From an uncultured Lachnospiraceae bacterium (GTDB lineage Bacteria; Bacillota; Clostridia; Lachnospirales; Lachnospiraceae): DNA of 23,155 nt. Below, piece after piece: positions 23,036-23,155 of the stretch; within the stretch, counting starts at the first letter, position 1; each line of letters opens with the position of its first letter. Under the pieces are notes generated by a model. The model searched no databases. It was given only the letters and a program-made list of their open reading frames with translations, and had not been told where the DNA came from. The DNA lies in assembly GCA_910578345.1 (NCBI GenBank), contig CAJTRA010000029.1, forward strand, positions 1 to 23,155. Direction: 5' to 3'. A program made the translations under genes and the position numbers.

Positions 23036-23064
23036 AGTATACACCGTGACGTCCGGTTGTGCAA
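23036..23064 (-). promoter_or_regulatory. Promoter of the FMN riboswitch-ribU transcript
   Basis: TTGCAC (23059-23064) and TATACT (23036-23041) are 17 bases apart. The start is near 23029, about 90 bases before the aptamer. That 90-base segment is A/T-rich and contains a short palindrome, GATCAT-GAAAT-ATGATC. Confidence 0.8.
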
Positions 23065-23096
23065 GTAAAATTTTACAATTACTTCGTATTGTAAAA
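23065..23096. repeat. Overlapping palindromes just upstream of the ribU promoter
   Basis: GTAAAATTTTAC (23065-23076) is a perfect 12-bp palindrome. TTTTACAAT (23071-23079) and ATTGTAAAA (23088-23096) form a perfect 9-bp inverted repeat sharing its right half. They abut the -35 box. They could be an operator, or a weak A/T-rich terminator of a gene beyond the right edge. Confidence 0.5.
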
Positions 23097-23115
23097 CCAG
23101 TGTGATTTGCAAAAC

Positions 23116-23152
23116 TAAATTCCACCCCTTCTTTCCCTGACCATGGAATTTA
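23116..23152 (-). repeat. Inverted repeat at the right edge
   Basis: TAAATTCCA (23116-23124) pairs with TGGAATTTA (23144-23152) around a 19-base loop. On the minus strand GTTTTGC follows. It may be the terminator of a gene whose body lies outside the window; no coding sequence is visible in 23097-23155. Confidence 0.35.
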
Positions 23153-23155
23153 TCA

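Overview
The window looks like chromosomal DNA of an anaerobic Bacillota of the class Clostridia, most like a gut Lachnospiraceae. The evidence is AGGAGG-type ribosome binding sites, sigma-A promoters, FMN-riboswitch and BirA-operator control of ECF S-components, a LicT-type RNA antiterminator, an LplB/LplC-type sugar ABC transporter, a LytTR/GHKL two-component pair, and the protein families found together. All genes lie on the minus strand except a LacI-family regulator and a methyltransferase.

Layout, left to right. (1) 1-456: the 5' end of rpsJ (S10), its structured leader and a strong promoter; the rest of the ribosomal operon lies off the left edge. (2) 457-1017: a gene-poor stretch with a remnant of a discoidin-like domain. 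(3) 1018-8982: a glycan-uptake locus with two permeases, a lipoprotein binding protein and a GH38 alpha-mannosidase in one operon, opposed by a divergent LacI-type regulator. (4) 9059-14258: a complete amino-sugar operon. Transcribed leftward, it runs promoter, RAT antiterminator/terminator, BglG/LicT-type antiterminator, EIIA, EIICB, nagB, nagA, and ends in a 19-bp terminator hairpin. (5) 14419-17665: an RlmI/RlmK-like methyltransferase, a membrane protein with YQxxx pentapeptide repeats, a DUF2752 protein and a TraX-family protein. (6) 17711-20993: a FlxA-like coiled-coil protein and a GHKL histidine kinase/LytTR response regulator pair, with a 21-bp-period direct repeat upstream. (7) 21151-23155: bioY with a BirA operator and ribU with an FMN riboswitch.

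How the parts work together. The mannosidase/ABC operon and the nag operon lie side by side and would handle mannose and GlcNAc, the core sugars of host N-glycans. That link is inference. BioY and RibU have no ATPase or T-component gene beside them, so they probably share an ECF module; in Bacillota this is usually encoded at the far end of the ribosomal-protein cluster that begins at the left edge of this window.

The most interesting points are: the antiterminator has lost both PRD2 phosphorylation histidines, one replaced by a natural Asp; the whole nag operon is placed under a RAT switch; a 21-bp-spaced direct repeat is a candidate LytTR site; a dyad overlaps the ABC promoter; and the YQ-rich membrane protein is unrecognised. 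I found no CRISPR array, transposase, phage gene, tRNA or rRNA. I did not find a clearly undescribed multigene system.
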